In this document: piece by piece, positions 17,566 through 25,950 of the stretch
How positions within the stretch are numbered: the stretch's first letter is position 1
Layout of the letters: every line of letters starts with the position of its first letter
DNA from: Curvibacter sp. AEP1-3
GTDB taxonomy: Bacteria > Pseudomonadota > Gammaproteobacteria > Burkholderiales > Burkholderiaceae_C
Direction: 5' to 3'
DNA: 64,000 nt
NCBI RefSeq assembly: GCF_002163715.1
Contig: NZ_CP015698.1
Location: 1,550,001 to 1,614,000, forward strand
The notes under the pieces: model-generated
Seen by the model: the letters and a program-made list of their open reading frames with translations, nothing else
What the model was told of the DNA's origin: nothing
Database searches by the model: none
Program-made: the position numbers and the translations under genes

Positions 17566-18828
17566 TTATTTCTTTGCGGGCTCATCAGGCTTCTTGTCGT
17601 TGCCTTCGATGTATGGAGACCATGGCTTGGCCTTCACAGGGCCGGGTGTCTTCCAGACCACGTTGAACTGACCGTCAGCCTTGATTTCGCCGATGAACAC
17701 GGACTTGTGCAAATGGTGGTTCTTTTCGTCCATCTTGGACACGATGCCGCTTGGTGCCTTGAAGGTCTGGCCGGCCATCGCTGCGATTACCTTGTCCACG
17801 TCGGTGGACTTTGCTTTTTCGACGGCTTGCTTCCACATGTTGATGCCGATGTAAGTAGCTTCCATCGGGTCGTTGGTCAATGGCTTGTCCTTGTGACCGG
17901 CGATGCCCTTGGCCTTTGCGTAGTCAGACCACTTCTTGATGAACTCGGTGTTGGCCGGGTTCTTGATGGACTGGAAGTAGTTCCATGCAGCCAGGTGACC
18001 CACCAGAGGCTTGGTGTCCACGCCGCGCAGTTCCTCTTCACCCACCGAGAAGGCCACCACAGGCACGTCCTTGGCGTTCAGGCCAGCGTTGCCCAATTCC
18101 TTGTAGAAGGGCACGTTGGAGTCACCGTTGATGGTGGACACCACTGCTGTCTTGCCGCCGGCAGAGAACTTCTTGATATCAGCCACGATGGTTTGGTAAT
18201 CGCTGTGGCCAAACGGTGTGTACTTCTCGTCAATGTCAGACTCTTTCACGCCCTTGGATTTCAGGTAGGCGCGCAGGATCTTGTTGGTGGTGCGGGGGTA
18301 CACATAGTCAGTGCCCAGCAGAACCCAACGCTTGGCGCCGCCGCCTTCTTTGCTCATCAGGTAGTCGACTGCGGGGATCGCTTGCTGGTTAGGCGCAGCA
18401 CCGGTGTAGAACACGTTTTTGGACAGCTCTTCACCTTCGTATTGCACGGGGTAGAACAACAGGCCATTCAGCTCTTCCACGACGGGCAGTACGGACTTGC
18501 GGGACACGGAAGTCCAGCAACCGAAGATGACGGAGACTTTGTCCTGGGTCAGCAACTGCTTGGTCTTTTCAGCAAACAGGGGCCAGTTGGAAGCGGGGTC
18601 TACAACCACGGGTTCCAATTTCTTGCCGAGCACGCCACCCTTGGCGTTGATTTCGTCGATGGCCATCAACACGGTGTCTTTCAACACGGTTTCAGAAATG
18701 GCCATGGTGCCGGACAGGCTGTGCAGGATACCGACCTTGATGGTGTCAGCAGCCATTGCGGGCACGGCCGACAAGGTGGTGAGAGCGACGGCAGCGGTGA
18801 GTGCCTTCAAAGTAAAGCGACGTTGCAT
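17566..18828 (-). CDS. urtA: Urea ABC transporter substrate-binding protein UrtA
   Basis: A periplasmic urea-binding protein of 420 residues. It has a Sec signal peptide (cleavage after AMA near residue 26) and a type-I binding fold of the UrtA/FmdD class. The blocks IKVGILHSLSGTMAISE, VVEELNGLLFYPVQYEGEE and LLGTDYVYPRTTNKI are typical of the family. RBS GGAGAAG precedes the ATG. It is the first gene of the urt operon, separated from urtB by a hairpin. Expression is probably nitrogen-controlled, but no NtrC or sigma-54 site could be picked out with confidence. Confidence 0.94.
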   Translation of the reverse strand: MQRRFTLKALTAAVALTTLSAVPAMAADTIKVGILHSLSGTMAISETVLKDTVLMAIDEINAKGGVLGKKLEPVVVDPASNWPLFAEKTKQLLTQDKVSVIFGCWTSVSRKSVLPVVEELNGLLFYPVQYEGEELSKNVFYTGAAPNQQAIPAVDYLMSKEGGGAKRWVLLGTDYVYPRTTNKILRAYLKSKGVKESDIDEKYTPFGHSDYQTIVADIKKFSAGGKTAVVSTINGDSNVPFYKELGNAGLNAKDVPVVAFSVGEEELRGVDTKPLVGHLAAWNYFQSIKNPANTEFIKKWSDYAKAKGIAGHKDKPLTNDPMEATYIGINMWKQAVEKAKSTDVDKVIAAMAGQTFKAPSGIVSKMDEKNHHLHKSVFIGEIKADGQFNVVWKTPGPVKAKPWSPYIEGNDKKPDEPAKK

Positions 18829-18940
18829 GTGGGCTTCTCCGGGGGGTTAAACAAATCCATCTCGCTTCTCGCAAAACAATCTCGGAAGAGGTTTTGTGAT
18901 GCGATGGAGTGACTGTAGGTTTGGCCGCCCGAACCGGAAA

Positions 18941-18956
18941 TACGCCTAGTGGCGTA
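18941..18956. promoter_or_regulatory. Palindrome upstream of urtA
   Basis: TACGCC-TAGT-GGCGTA is a perfect inverted repeat about 115 bp upstream of the urtA start. It could be an operator or a leader-RNA hairpin for the urt operon. The rest of the 204-bp gap contains an imperfect CAAAAC/GTTTTG inverted repeat near 18874-18898. Confidence 0.4.
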
Positions 18957-18981
18957 CACCTCTGCAAAGTCCCCACTGCAA

Positions 18982-19011
18982 TAAAAAAGCCGGTCCGCAA
19001 AGCGGCCGGCC
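18982..19011 (-). terminator. Rho-independent terminator of the Ser-rich protein gene
   Basis: GCCGGTCCGC (18989-18998), AAA, GCGGCCGGC (19002-19010), with six A residues on the plus strand at 18983-18988 that read as a U-tract on the minus strand. It lies just after the stop of the minus-strand gene at 19033 and isolates it from urtA. Confidence 0.85.
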
Positions 19012-19032
19012 TGGATGGCGGGTGAGCGTGGA

Positions 19033-19434
19033 TCAGAGCGTGGTGGTGGTCGTTGTCGTGGTAGTGCCGGTTGTGGTGCCTGTGCTTATCGCTGGCGGAG
19101 TCACGGGTGGCAGGTCGTCTGCACCGCGACCGTGACGAACGTGGCCGGGGGCGTCGTCCGTACCGCGACCCTGGCGCACGTGGCCGGCAGCATCGTCGGC
19201 GCCACGTCCGCGACGCTGACCGCCGGAATCATCGCTGCGGGTGCTGCTGGACGTACTGATGCTGCCGGAACTGGAAGATGCACTGGAGGACGAAGAAGAA
19301 GAAGAGGAAGACGAGGAGCCCGAAGACGACGATTTACCCGACGAGCCACCTTTGTCGGCCAGCGCAGATGTGGCGCTGAGAGCAAGTAACACGGTGGCAC
19401 TGGTAGCTACGAGAGCAGAGCGGATGAAGGTCAT
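19033..19434 (-). CDS. Secreted Ser/Thr-rich repeat protein, unknown function
   Basis: A 133-residue protein with a Sec signal peptide (cleavage after ALA near residue 23). The mature chain is low complexity: a run of Ser with few Gly/Lys, then about three degenerate 14-residue units of the form RGADDAxGHVRxG, then a Thr-rich tail. A frame extends upstream to 19557, but ATG 19434 has AAGGA in front and begins the signal peptide. It faces the DUF6502 gene across a promoter with three repeated sites. No function can be assigned; the His/Asp-rich repeats could bind metal. Confidence 0.7.
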   Translation of the reverse strand: MTFIRSALVATSATVLLALSATSALADKGGSSGKSSSSGSSSSSSSSSSSSASSSSGSISTSSSTRSDDSGGQRRGRGADDAAGHVRQGRGTDDAPGHVRHGRGADDLPPVTPPAISTGTTTGTTTTTTTTTL

Positions 19435-19471
19435 GGTGAGATTCCTTAAGGTAGTTAAACTTTCACGATGT

Positions 19472-19553
19472 GTGTGATTGTTTCCCACACATGTTTGAAC
19501 TATAAGTGTGAAATTTTCCCACGTAAAATAATTTGTGTAAATTTTTCCCACAA
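19472..19553. promoter_or_regulatory. Three repeated operator-like sites in a divergent promoter
   Basis: The form GTGTG-N9-CACAC occurs three times: 19472-19490 (perfect arms), 19506-19524 (GTGTG/CACGT) and 19535-19553 (GTGTA/CACAA). The spacer ends in TTTCC or TTTTCC each time, so the sites are also direct repeats sharing TTCCCAC. Starts are 34 and 29 bp apart. The region is AT-rich compared with its surroundings and serves the secreted Ser-rich gene (minus) and the DUF6502 gene (plus). A multimeric repressor or activator is likely. Confidence 0.6.
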
Positions 19554-19572
19554 GCAAGTTACATTTGAGCCC

Positions 19573-20448
19573 ATGGACAGTTCCAACTCTTCCCTCGCCG
19601 GACCACCTCCCGCGCTGGTGCGCGCACTACGCCGCGTATTGCGCCCCTTGGTGCGGGTCATGCTCGCGCAAGGCATCACTTACCCCTACCTCGCCGAGTT
19701 GCTGAAGAACCTGTTTGTCGATGTAGCTGCTACCGAATTCCGCTTGGACAACAAGGCGCCAACCGATAGCCGCGTCAGCCTGATGACGGGGGTGCATCGC
19801 AAAGACGTCTCCCGTCTGCGCAGCGAGTTGGCACAAACAACCGAAGCTGTTCCCGATGTGGTCTCCCTCGGTGCCCAGCTGGTCGCTGTGTGGCTGGGCA
19901 CCGCCCGCTATTTGCACGAAAACGGCAGCCCCCTGCCCTTGGCGCGCTTTGCCAGTGAGGGTGGTGAGTTGTCTTTTGAAAGCCTGGTGGCCGGTGTGAA
20001 CAGCGATATCCGCTCGCGTGTGGTGCTGGATGAGTGGCTGCGGCTGGGGGTCGTCCGCCTGGACGACGAAAACCGCGTGTGCCTGAATGCAGAAGCCTTT
20101 GTGCCCAGTGAAGGCTTCGACGAAAAAGCCTTCTATTTCGGCCACAACCTGCACGACCATGCCGCTGCGGCCGCGCGTAACCTGCTGGGCGTGCAGCCCG
20201 CGCTGCTGGAACGCAGCGTGCAATATGACGCATTGAGCGAAGCCTCCATGGCACTCCTCGCCAAGCAATCGCGCGAGGCCGGCATGAAGGCCCTGCTGGC
20301 CGTGAACAAGAACGCCCTTGCTTTGGAACAAGCCGATGCAGCCACAGAGGCCCCCAAACACCGCATGACCTTCGGCATTTACTTTTATACCGAACCCATG
20401 CCCGAAGCACCCACTGCACCTGCCGGGAAGACAGGGGCTGCCACATGA
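19573..20448 (+). CDS. DUF6502 family protein
   Basis: A 291-residue soluble protein, by recall a match to the proteobacterial family DUF6502 (ALRRVLRPLVRVMLAQGITYPYLAELLKNLFVDVA). The N-terminal 90 residues look like a helix-turn-helix arrangement (TGVHRKDVSRLRSEL), so a regulatory role is possible but not shown. The frame is open from 19468, but that would run through the repeated promoter sites; ATG 19573 is the natural start. Its stop overlaps the start of the next gene (ATGA), so it is coupled to the DUF5666 protein. Confidence 0.75.
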   Translation: MDSSNSSLAGPPPALVRALRRVLRPLVRVMLAQGITYPYLAELLKNLFVDVAATEFRLDNKAPTDSRVSLMTGVHRKDVSRLRSELAQTTEAVPDVVSLGAQLVAVWLGTARYLHENGSPLPLARFASEGGELSFESLVAGVNSDIRSRVVLDEWLRLGVVRLDDENRVCLNAEAFVPSEGFDEKAFYFGHNLHDHAAAAARNLLGVQPALLERSVQYDALSEASMALLAKQSREAGMKALLAVNKNALALEQADAATEAPKHRMTFGIYFYTEPMPEAPTAPAGKTGAAT

Positions 20449-21815
20449 ACCGCCAGCTCCATCATTTGCGCTGCCTTGCTGCAGCATTAGCTCTCATGGG
20501 AGCGCTGCACGCACAGGGCGCCAACGTGTGTGGCCACAGCGACTCGCCGGTCAACCCGCAAGCAGCAGCTCCGGGCATTGGCGGCACCGGTGACACCGCC
20601 CTGCGCCCTGGCATCGGGGGCACCGGCGATGTAGCACTCAAGCCCGGCATTGGCGGCACCGGCATCGACAACGGAGGCATAGGCGGCACCGGCATCGTGG
20701 GGGTGATTACCGGTTTTGCCAGCATCTGCGTCAATGGCATAGAGGTGCACTATGACGAGAGTACGCCGGTCAATGACAACGGGCAAACCGTCAAAACAGG
20801 CGTATTGGCGCTCGGTCAGGTGGTGGTGGTGAAGGCGAAAGGCCAAGGCGATGAACTGCAAGCCGAGAAAATTGCCTTGCAACATCTGGTGGTCGGACCG
20901 GTAGAACGGGTGGACACCGCGCGCAGTGAAGTCCGGGTTCTGGGTCAAACCTTGCGCTGGAGCGGCGAGCCGGGCACCCTGTCTGCCCTGAAACCCGGTC
21001 AGTGGGTCCGGGTCAGCGGCCTGCGCATGAGTGATGGCAGCATTGACACGACCCATCTGCAACCCATCCCACCACAAGCCCAGGCCCAACTCACCGGTCC
21101 GGCAGAACATGGGTCAGAAGGCACTCTGCGGATCGGTGAAACCACTGTCCAAACTGGGCGCCTGGGTTTTCTTGAGGGCTTGCGTGCATGGCGCGCCTCC
21201 CTCAATGGCCAGGAAGTCCGGGTTCAAGGCAACTGGGATGGAAGGCAATTGGTCGCCACAGGCATGCAGCTGCAACCCACGCGCACCACCATGGGGCCGG
21301 TAGAGCGGGTGGTGGTGGAGGGTTATGTCAAAGCCGCATCCACAGACGGTTTGGACATCGGCCAGGGACGCATGGCCTTGGGCGCACAGGTAAATGCACG
21401 GCAACGCGCCGAACTGCGGGAAGACCGCGAGCAGCGCGTGCGCATTACGGGTGTACGTGGAAGTGATGACCGCATCACCGTAGAACGGGTGGATGTGCGC
21501 CAAAGCTCAGAAAAGCGAGTCCGCTCCAGTGGCAAAGGCGAGGGCGGCAGCCGCAGCGGCAAATCGGAAGATGCAAGCGGGCAGGACGATTCCAAATCAG
21601 GCAGCTCCGGCAAAAACGAAAGCGGAGACGACAGCAAGAGCGGCAGCACCGAGAGCGGAAGCGGGAAGACCGAATCGACATCCGGCGGTAGCGGTAAAAC
21701 GGAAAGCTCGGGCAGTTCAGGCAGTTCGGGAAGCTCAAGTGGTTCCGGTAGCTCTGGTAGCTCAGGAGGGTCTGGGAGTTCTGGCAGCTCGGGTGGACGC
21801 AGCAAAGGAAAATAG
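20445..21815 (+). CDS. Secreted DUF5666-domain protein with Ser/Gly-rich tail
   Basis: A 456-residue exported protein. It has a signal peptide (cleavage about residue 26), a short GIGGTG repeat region (residues 45-85, five copies), two or three DUF5666-type beta domains (GFASICVNGIEVHYDEST, then GPVERV blocks) to about residue 350, and a tail of about 100 residues almost entirely Ser/Gly/Lys/Glu. DUF5666 genes commonly sit beside DUF6502, as here. The composition of the tail resembles that of the divergently encoded secreted protein. Function unknown; an envelope or surface role is likely. Confidence 0.75.
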   Translation: MNRQLHHLRCLAAALALMGALHAQGANVCGHSDSPVNPQAAAPGIGGTGDTALRPGIGGTGDVALKPGIGGTGIDNGGIGGTGIVGVITGFASICVNGIEVHYDESTPVNDNGQTVKTGVLALGQVVVVKAKGQGDELQAEKIALQHLVVGPVERVDTARSEVRVLGQTLRWSGEPGTLSALKPGQWVRVSGLRMSDGSIDTTHLQPIPPQAQAQLTGPAEHGSEGTLRIGETTVQTGRLGFLEGLRAWRASLNGQEVRVQGNWDGRQLVATGMQLQPTRTTMGPVERVVVEGYVKAASTDGLDIGQGRMALGAQVNARQRAELREDREQRVRITGVRGSDDRITVERVDVRQSSEKRVRSSGKGEGGSRSGKSEDASGQDDSKSGSSGKNESGDDSKSGSTESGSGKTESTSGGSGKTESSGSSGSSGSSSGSGSSGSSGGSGSSGSSGGRSKGK

Positions 21816-21843
21816 CTAAGGTAGAGGTCTTAGCGCATAGTCA

Positions 21844-21886
21844 CTATATTTTTCATAGCTACCTGCGCATATTCCATGAGCACCAG
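21844..21886 (+). repeat. Dispersed ~45-bp repeat, copy D (at FecR-like gene start)
   Basis: CTATATTTTTCATAGCTACC then TGCGCATATTCCATGAGCAC. The ATG of the repeat is the start codon of the FecR-like gene. Confidence 0.75.
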
Positions 21887-22532
21887 ACGCCGATTTATCT
21901 CAACAACCTTGGGGCTTGGCAGCATTGCCGGTTTGGCCGAGGCGCTGGCCATGGGCCAGAAACCATTTCAGAGTGGCATACGCCGAATCAAAGGTGATGT
22001 GCGATTGAATGGCAGCCCCGCCAAGGTGGACCAAGCCGTGATGCCGGGCGACACCATTGCCACTGGAGCCAATAGCGAAGTGCTGTATGTGATGGCCAAC
22101 AACGCCTACCTCATGCGCGACAACAGCGTGATCCAGTTTGTGCAGGATGGTGCAGTCGGCGTCTTGCGCTTGATCACGGGCAAAGTGCTGGCGGTGTTCG
22201 GCCCCGGCCCCAAGCGGCTCGAGACCCCGGCAGCCACCATAGGCATCCGCGGCACTGCTTGCTATATGGAAACGATGGAGGCCAAGCTCTACTTTTGCCT
22301 GTGCTACGGCACTGCCGACATCCAGCCCCTGGCCGACGCCACCCAAGCACGCACCCTGACCACGCAGTACCACGACGCGCCGCTGTACATAGGTCGCGAA
22401 GCTGGTAGGCACCTGATGGAACCTGCACCGGTCATCAATCACCGGGACTTGGAACTCATCTTGCTGGAAGAAGCCGTAGGCCGCCAGCCACCGTTCATGC
22501 AGCGCGGCAACCGGGACTCCAACGGTTACTGA
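21876..22532 (+). CDS. FecR-like domain protein, probable Tat substrate
   Basis: A 218-residue protein with an N-terminal TRRRFIS twin-arginine-like motif and a hydrophobic stretch, followed by a FecR-type beta domain (residues 35-130, with MPGDTIATGANSEV and TPAATIGIRGTACY). Free-standing FecR domains of this kind occur in periplasmic or surface proteins rather than in iron sensing. The start codon lies inside a dispersed repeat copy (21844-21886). It follows the DUF5666 gene by 60 bases and is probably in the same unit. Confidence 0.75.
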   Translation: MSTRRRFISTTLGLGSIAGLAEALAMGQKPFQSGIRRIKGDVRLNGSPAKVDQAVMPGDTIATGANSEVLYVMANNAYLMRDNSVIQFVQDGAVGVLRLITGKVLAVFGPGPKRLETPAATIGIRGTACYMETMEAKLYFCLCYGTADIQPLADATQARTLTTQYHDAPLYIGREAGRHLMEPAPVINHRDLELILLEEAVGRQPPFMQRGNRDSNGY

Positions 22533-22719
22533 GCCTTCAGCGTGTATTCAGAGCCCTGCACGCAAAGTCCCTCAAGCTGTCAACAAAGTCACAAAAACGC
22601 GCACCGTCCGGGTGCCAAATGTTCACCGTCGAACAGTTGCCCTTGAGCACTTGACGGCTCGGGCCTAACGTTGAGCTTTCTCACCATCGCTAGCCAACAC
22701 CCCTTGGCGGGGCCCAGCC

Positions 22720-23148
22720 ATGACACCCATCACGGACACACTTCCAGACCCGGCATCGCCTGCCATGCGCAAGGCGGCGACCTCCTTGATCCTGAACCAG
22801 CTCAGCGAACTGGTGGCGCAGGACACGGACTGGATGGCTGCTTGCCGCAAGCGCATCAAGGACCGGATGTCGGATGCCAAACACATCACCTTCAACAACG
22901 ACCTCAAGATCCGACTGATCGAAAGCCAACTTGAAAAAGGGACCGCGGCAGCCGAGGGCGCGCCACCGGTCAAAACTCTGATCCAGGAACACCAGGCCCT
23001 GACCGACAAAAACCACCAACTCCAACGCACCGCACACGTATGTGCGCTTGCCTTGAAATTGATGGATCAACAGGCTCAGGCTGCGGTGGCTATCTCGCCG
23101 AAACGGAAGCTGGAGGCGGTCACGCCACCAAAAACGGTCTCGTCGTGA
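22720..23148 (+). CDS. Hypothetical helical protein
   Basis: A 142-residue product with no recognised domain. It is predicted mostly helical, with charged segments (KRIKDRMSDAKHITFNNDLKIRL) and a heptad-like stretch near residues 90-115. Third codon positions are strongly G/C, as in neighbouring genes, which supports real coding. Its last 24 codons overlap the 3' end of the dioxygenase gene on the other strand, which is unusual but possible. The 187 bases before it contain no clear promoter. Confidence 0.5.
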   Translation: MTPITDTLPDPASPAMRKAATSLILNQLSELVAQDTDWMAACRKRIKDRMSDAKHITFNNDLKIRLIESQLEKGTAAAEGAPPVKTLIQEHQALTDKNHQLQRTAHVCALALKLMDQQAQAAVAISPKRKLEAVTPPKTVSS

Positions 23149-23891
23149 TACACACACTCTGCAGCATCGTCATAGGCGGCTCCCACGGCCACCATGAGGG
23201 GCAGCAAGTGCTCTTCGCGAGGGTGGCAAATTCGGGCCGCAGGCGCTGATTCCCAGTTCACCAATGCCTCTGCGCGCACGGAAGGCGATGCAACCATCGC
23301 TTCCTGCAACCAGACGTCAAAAGCCTTGGAAGGAGCCCGCCCGCCGGAACCGAAATTGCGCAGATTGTGATAACTCAGGCCGCTGCCCACAATCAACACG
23401 TCTTCATCCCGCAACGGCGCCAAAGCCCGACCCAGGGCAATGTGCTCTGCCGGGTCCAGCCCTGCGCGCAGGGACATTTGCAATACGGGCACCTTCGCGT
23501 CCGGGTACATCACGGCCAAGGGCACAAAAGTGCCGTGGTCGTAGCCGCGCTGAGGGTCCAGTGCCACCGGCAAGCCGGCTTCCTGCAGCAATCCCTGCAC
23601 CCGCAGCGCCAGCTCCGGGGCGCCCGGCGCGGGATACACCACCGAGTACGTGTGTGCGGGAAAGCCACCATAGTCGTAAACCATGCCGGGCGCGGGGTTG
23701 GAGCCCAGCGTGAAGGCCCGCTCTTCCCAATGGGCGGTAATCATCAAAACAGCTTTGGGCGTGCGGCCGATCTGGCGTGGCATATCGGCCAGTGCGGTGT
23801 CCAGGCTGGCCAGCATGTCGCGCATGTCGGGCATCCAGGGCCAGGGGCCACCACCGTGGGACACAAAGTAGGTAGGCAGTCGGGTTGTCAT
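23076..23891 (-). CDS. DODA-type extradiol dioxygenase family protein
   Basis: A 271-residue protein of the class III extradiol dioxygenase/YgiD group, which uses a single divalent metal bound by His residues. Recognisable parts are FVSHGGGPWPW at the N-terminus, ITAHWEE, DHGTFVPLAVMYPDAKVPV, IVGSGLSYHNLR and FGGVTASSFRFG at the C-terminus. The natural substrate is unknown; family members cleave DOPA or related catechols. It stands alone on the minus strand after the orphan ABC ATPase gene. Confidence 0.85.
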   Translation of the reverse strand: MTTRLPTYFVSHGGGPWPWMPDMRDMLASLDTALADMPRQIGRTPKAVLMITAHWEERAFTLGSNPAPGMVYDYGGFPAHTYSVVYPAPGAPELALRVQGLLQEAGLPVALDPQRGYDHGTFVPLAVMYPDAKVPVLQMSLRAGLDPAEHIALGRALAPLRDEDVLIVGSGLSYHNLRNFGSGGRAPSKAFDVWLQEAMVASPSVRAEALVNWESAPAARICHPREEHLLPLMVAVGAAYDDAAECVYHDETVFGGVTASSFRFGEIATAA

Positions 23892-23929
23892 AAGGTTCTC
23901 CTAGTCATTGGTGCGCAATGCAATGGGGC

Positions 23930-24571
23930 TCAGTGGCCCAAGTCAATGGTGGCGGCCAGCGGCACACCGGCAGGCGCTTCGTAGTCTGCCAACACCCAGG
24001 CGCGCGGGCTGTGCGCCGCCGCATCCTGCAGCAGCTCGGTGATGGTGCGTATGGACCCGCGGTCCAGGGCAGCAAAAGGCTCATCCAGACATGTCAATTC
24101 GGCTCCACTGGCACACGCCGCCGAGATCCAGACTTTGCGCTTGGAGCCGGTGGACAACATGTACATGGGCTTGGGCAGATGTTCTTCAAGGCCTAGCGCC
24201 GAAACAAGCTCTGCACACAGTTCCGCATTCCACTGCGGCCACTGGCGGCGACTCTGCTGGAAAAATTGCGCTGCAGGCGTCTGGTCCCAGGCACTGGTGC
24301 GCGGATCCATCCAGAAGGCTTTTTGCCGGTACTGCGCGGGCTGACTTTGCAGGCCGGTACCGGCCAGTTGCAAGCTGCTGCCTGCTACCGCCAAATCGCC
24401 GGCCAACATGCGCAACAGGCTGCTCTTGCCCCGCCCTTCCCCGCCGGTCACCAGCGTCACACCCGACTGCAACTGCACATCCAAAGGGCCCCACAAGGTG
24501 TGCGGTCCCACGCTGCAGCGCAAGCCGCGCGCAAGGAGTACCGGGGTGTTGGAAACAGATTCAGCCGACAT
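23930..24571 (-). CDS. Orphan ABC-type ATPase (CcmA-like)
   Basis: A short 213-residue ATPase with Walker A GGEGRGKSS, a degenerate signature LSTGSKRK and Walker B LTCLDEPFAALD. The small size and form resemble CcmA (heme export), but the signature is unusual and no permease or cytochrome c maturation gene is nearby. It may be a soluble ABC protein or work with a distant partner. It precedes the dioxygenase gene by 38 bases and may be cotranscribed with it. Confidence 0.75.
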   Translation of the reverse strand: MSAESVSNTPVLLARGLRCSVGPHTLWGPLDVQLQSGVTLVTGGEGRGKSSLLRMLAGDLAVAGSSLQLAGTGLQSQPAQYRQKAFWMDPRTSAWDQTPAAQFFQQSRRQWPQWNAELCAELVSALGLEEHLPKPMYMLSTGSKRKVWISAACASGAELTCLDEPFAALDRGSIRTITELLQDAAAHSPRAWVLADYEAPAGVPLAATIDLGH

Positions 24572-24598
24572 GGAAAGGCAAACTCCGGAAATAGAACG

Positions 24599-24645
24599 CT
24601 ATAAAAACAATAGCTTCTCGCGCACAGCAATCGTGCGCCAGAGCC
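24599..24645 (+). repeat. Dispersed ~45-bp repeat, copy I (intergenic)
   Basis: CTATAAAAACAATAGCTTCT then CGCGCACAGCAATCGTGCGC. Lies between the orphan ABC ATPase gene and the yceI terminator. Confidence 0.7.
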
Positions 24646-24655
24646 TGATTTTGCA

Positions 24656-24685
24656 TAAAAAAAGGCCAGCCTTGCGGCCGGCCTT
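24656..24685 (-). terminator. Terminator of the b561/YceI operon
   Basis: AAAGGCCAGCC (24661-24671), TTGC, GGCCGGCCTT (24676-24685). Read on the minus strand the stem ends in a seven-U tract. Confidence 0.85.
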
Positions 24686-24722
24686 CCGGTGGGCAGCGGT
24701 AAGAACCGCGCCGTTTTCGCAA

Positions 24723-25295
24723 TTACTGCTTGATAGCTTCGAGTGCGATGGTGATGGTGACGTCGTCAGCCACTGCAGGCGCGAACTTGCCTGCGCCGAA
24801 TTCGCTGCGCTTGATAGTAGTGGTGGCATTTGCGCCGATAACTTCTTTCTTGTTCATCGGGTGAGCGGTGGACACGAAGTTGGTGAGCTTCAGGGTCACA
24901 GGCTTGGTGATGCCCTTGATGGTCAGATTGCCTTCAACAGCAGCGGGCTTGTCGCCTTCAAACATCACTTTGGTGGACTTGAAAGTAGCAGTAGGGAACT
25001 TGGCGGTGTCCAGGAAGTCTTCGCCCTGAATGTGGCCGTTGAACGCTGTGGATCCGGTTTCCACAGTTTTCATTTCAATCACGACATCCACTGCGCCCGT
25101 CTTACCAGCCTTGTCGAAAGACACGGTTCCGGTGGTTGTGTTGAAACGGCTTTGCTGAGTAGACAAACCAAAGTGGTTGTAGGAGAAGCTGGAGAAAGTG
25201 TGGGAAGAGTCAATCGCGTAGGTCGCGGATTGGGCGCTGGCAGCGCCGGCGAAAGCGGACAGTGCCAAAGCGGCAGCGATGAGGGAAGTACGCAT
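24723..25295 (-). CDS. YceI-family periplasmic protein (second copy)
   Basis: A 190-residue lipocalin-like protein that in this family binds a polyisoprenoid or quinone-like lipid in the periplasm. It has a signal peptide cleaved after ASA near residue 21, then the YceI start TYAIDSSHTFSSFSYNHFG and the ending VADDVTITIALEAIKQ. It is the last gene of the operon cytochrome b561 - yceI - yceI, an association common in proteobacteria. Confidence 0.9.
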   Translation of the reverse strand: MRTSLIAAALALSAFAGAASAQSATYAIDSSHTFSSFSYNHFGLSTQQSRFNTTTGTVSFDKAGKTGAVDVVIEMKTVETGSTAFNGHIQGEDFLDTAKFPTATFKSTKVMFEGDKPAAVEGNLTIKGITKPVTLKLTNFVSTAHPMNKKEVIGANATTTIKRSEFGAGKFAPAVADDVTITIALEAIKQ

Positions 25296-25341
25296 GAAAA
25301 CTCCTGATTTACGGGTTGGTTAAAAAAGAACTGGAAAAAAC

Positions 25342-25914
25342 TTAAATCTTGCCCACGCCGGTCAGCGCGAGCTTGAACTTGACCTGCACATCGTCAGCGA
25401 CCATGGAGGTGTCAGCCCACTCGTTCTCGCCGATCTTGAAGGCGAGGCGCTTGAGCGGGAACGTACCGGTCACGGTGGTGGTCGCACCGCTCTGGGCCAG
25501 GGCCACAGGCACCACCACATCACGGCTGTTGCCCTTGATGGCGAGCTTGCCGCTCACTTCAAACTTGCCACCACCCAGGCCTTTGACGGCGGTGGACTGG
25601 AAGGTCGCTTGTGGAAACTTGGCCGTGTTGAACCAGTTGGGACGGGGCAGCTCGGCGTCCGTTTCAGGAACACCCAAAGTGGCGCTGGCGATGTCAACGG
25701 TGAATGCAATCTTGCTGGTGTCGGGCTTGGCAGGATCAAAAGCAATTTGTGCATCAAACTTCTTGAAGCGGCCTTCCACCGGCACCCCCATCTGCTTGCT
25801 CACGAACACGATCTCGCTCTGGGCGGGCACCAGCTTTTGCTGGGCAAAAGCGGACACCCCCATGAATGCAAATGCTGCAATGGCAGTGGACAGAAATACA
25901 CGGGAAACCAACAT
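25342..25914 (-). CDS. YceI-family periplasmic protein (first copy)
   Basis: A 190-residue YceI paralogue with a signal peptide (cleavage after AFA near residue 24) and the block VPAQSEIVFVSKQMGVPVEG. The end (ADDVQVKFKLALTG) matches the neighbouring copy, but overall similarity is low, so the two are old duplicates. A TTG start five codons upstream is possible; ATG 25914 begins the signal peptide directly. Confidence 0.9.
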   Translation of the reverse strand: MLVSRVFLSTAIAAFAFMGVSAFAQQKLVPAQSEIVFVSKQMGVPVEGRFKKFDAQIAFDPAKPDTSKIAFTVDIASATLGVPETDAELPRPNWFNTAKFPQATFQSTAVKGLGGGKFEVSGKLAIKGNSRDVVVPVALAQSGATTTVTGTFPLKRLAFKIGENEWADTSMVADDVQVKFKLALTGVGKI

Positions 25915-25950
25915 GTCAAATCCAATCAAAAAATCGGGCCAAAAGGGAGT

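Noticed and set aside
18829..18960. Guanidine or other riboswitch upstream of urtA
   Set aside because: I looked for known guanidine-riboswitch motifs and saw only a simple palindrome and an imperfect inverted repeat.
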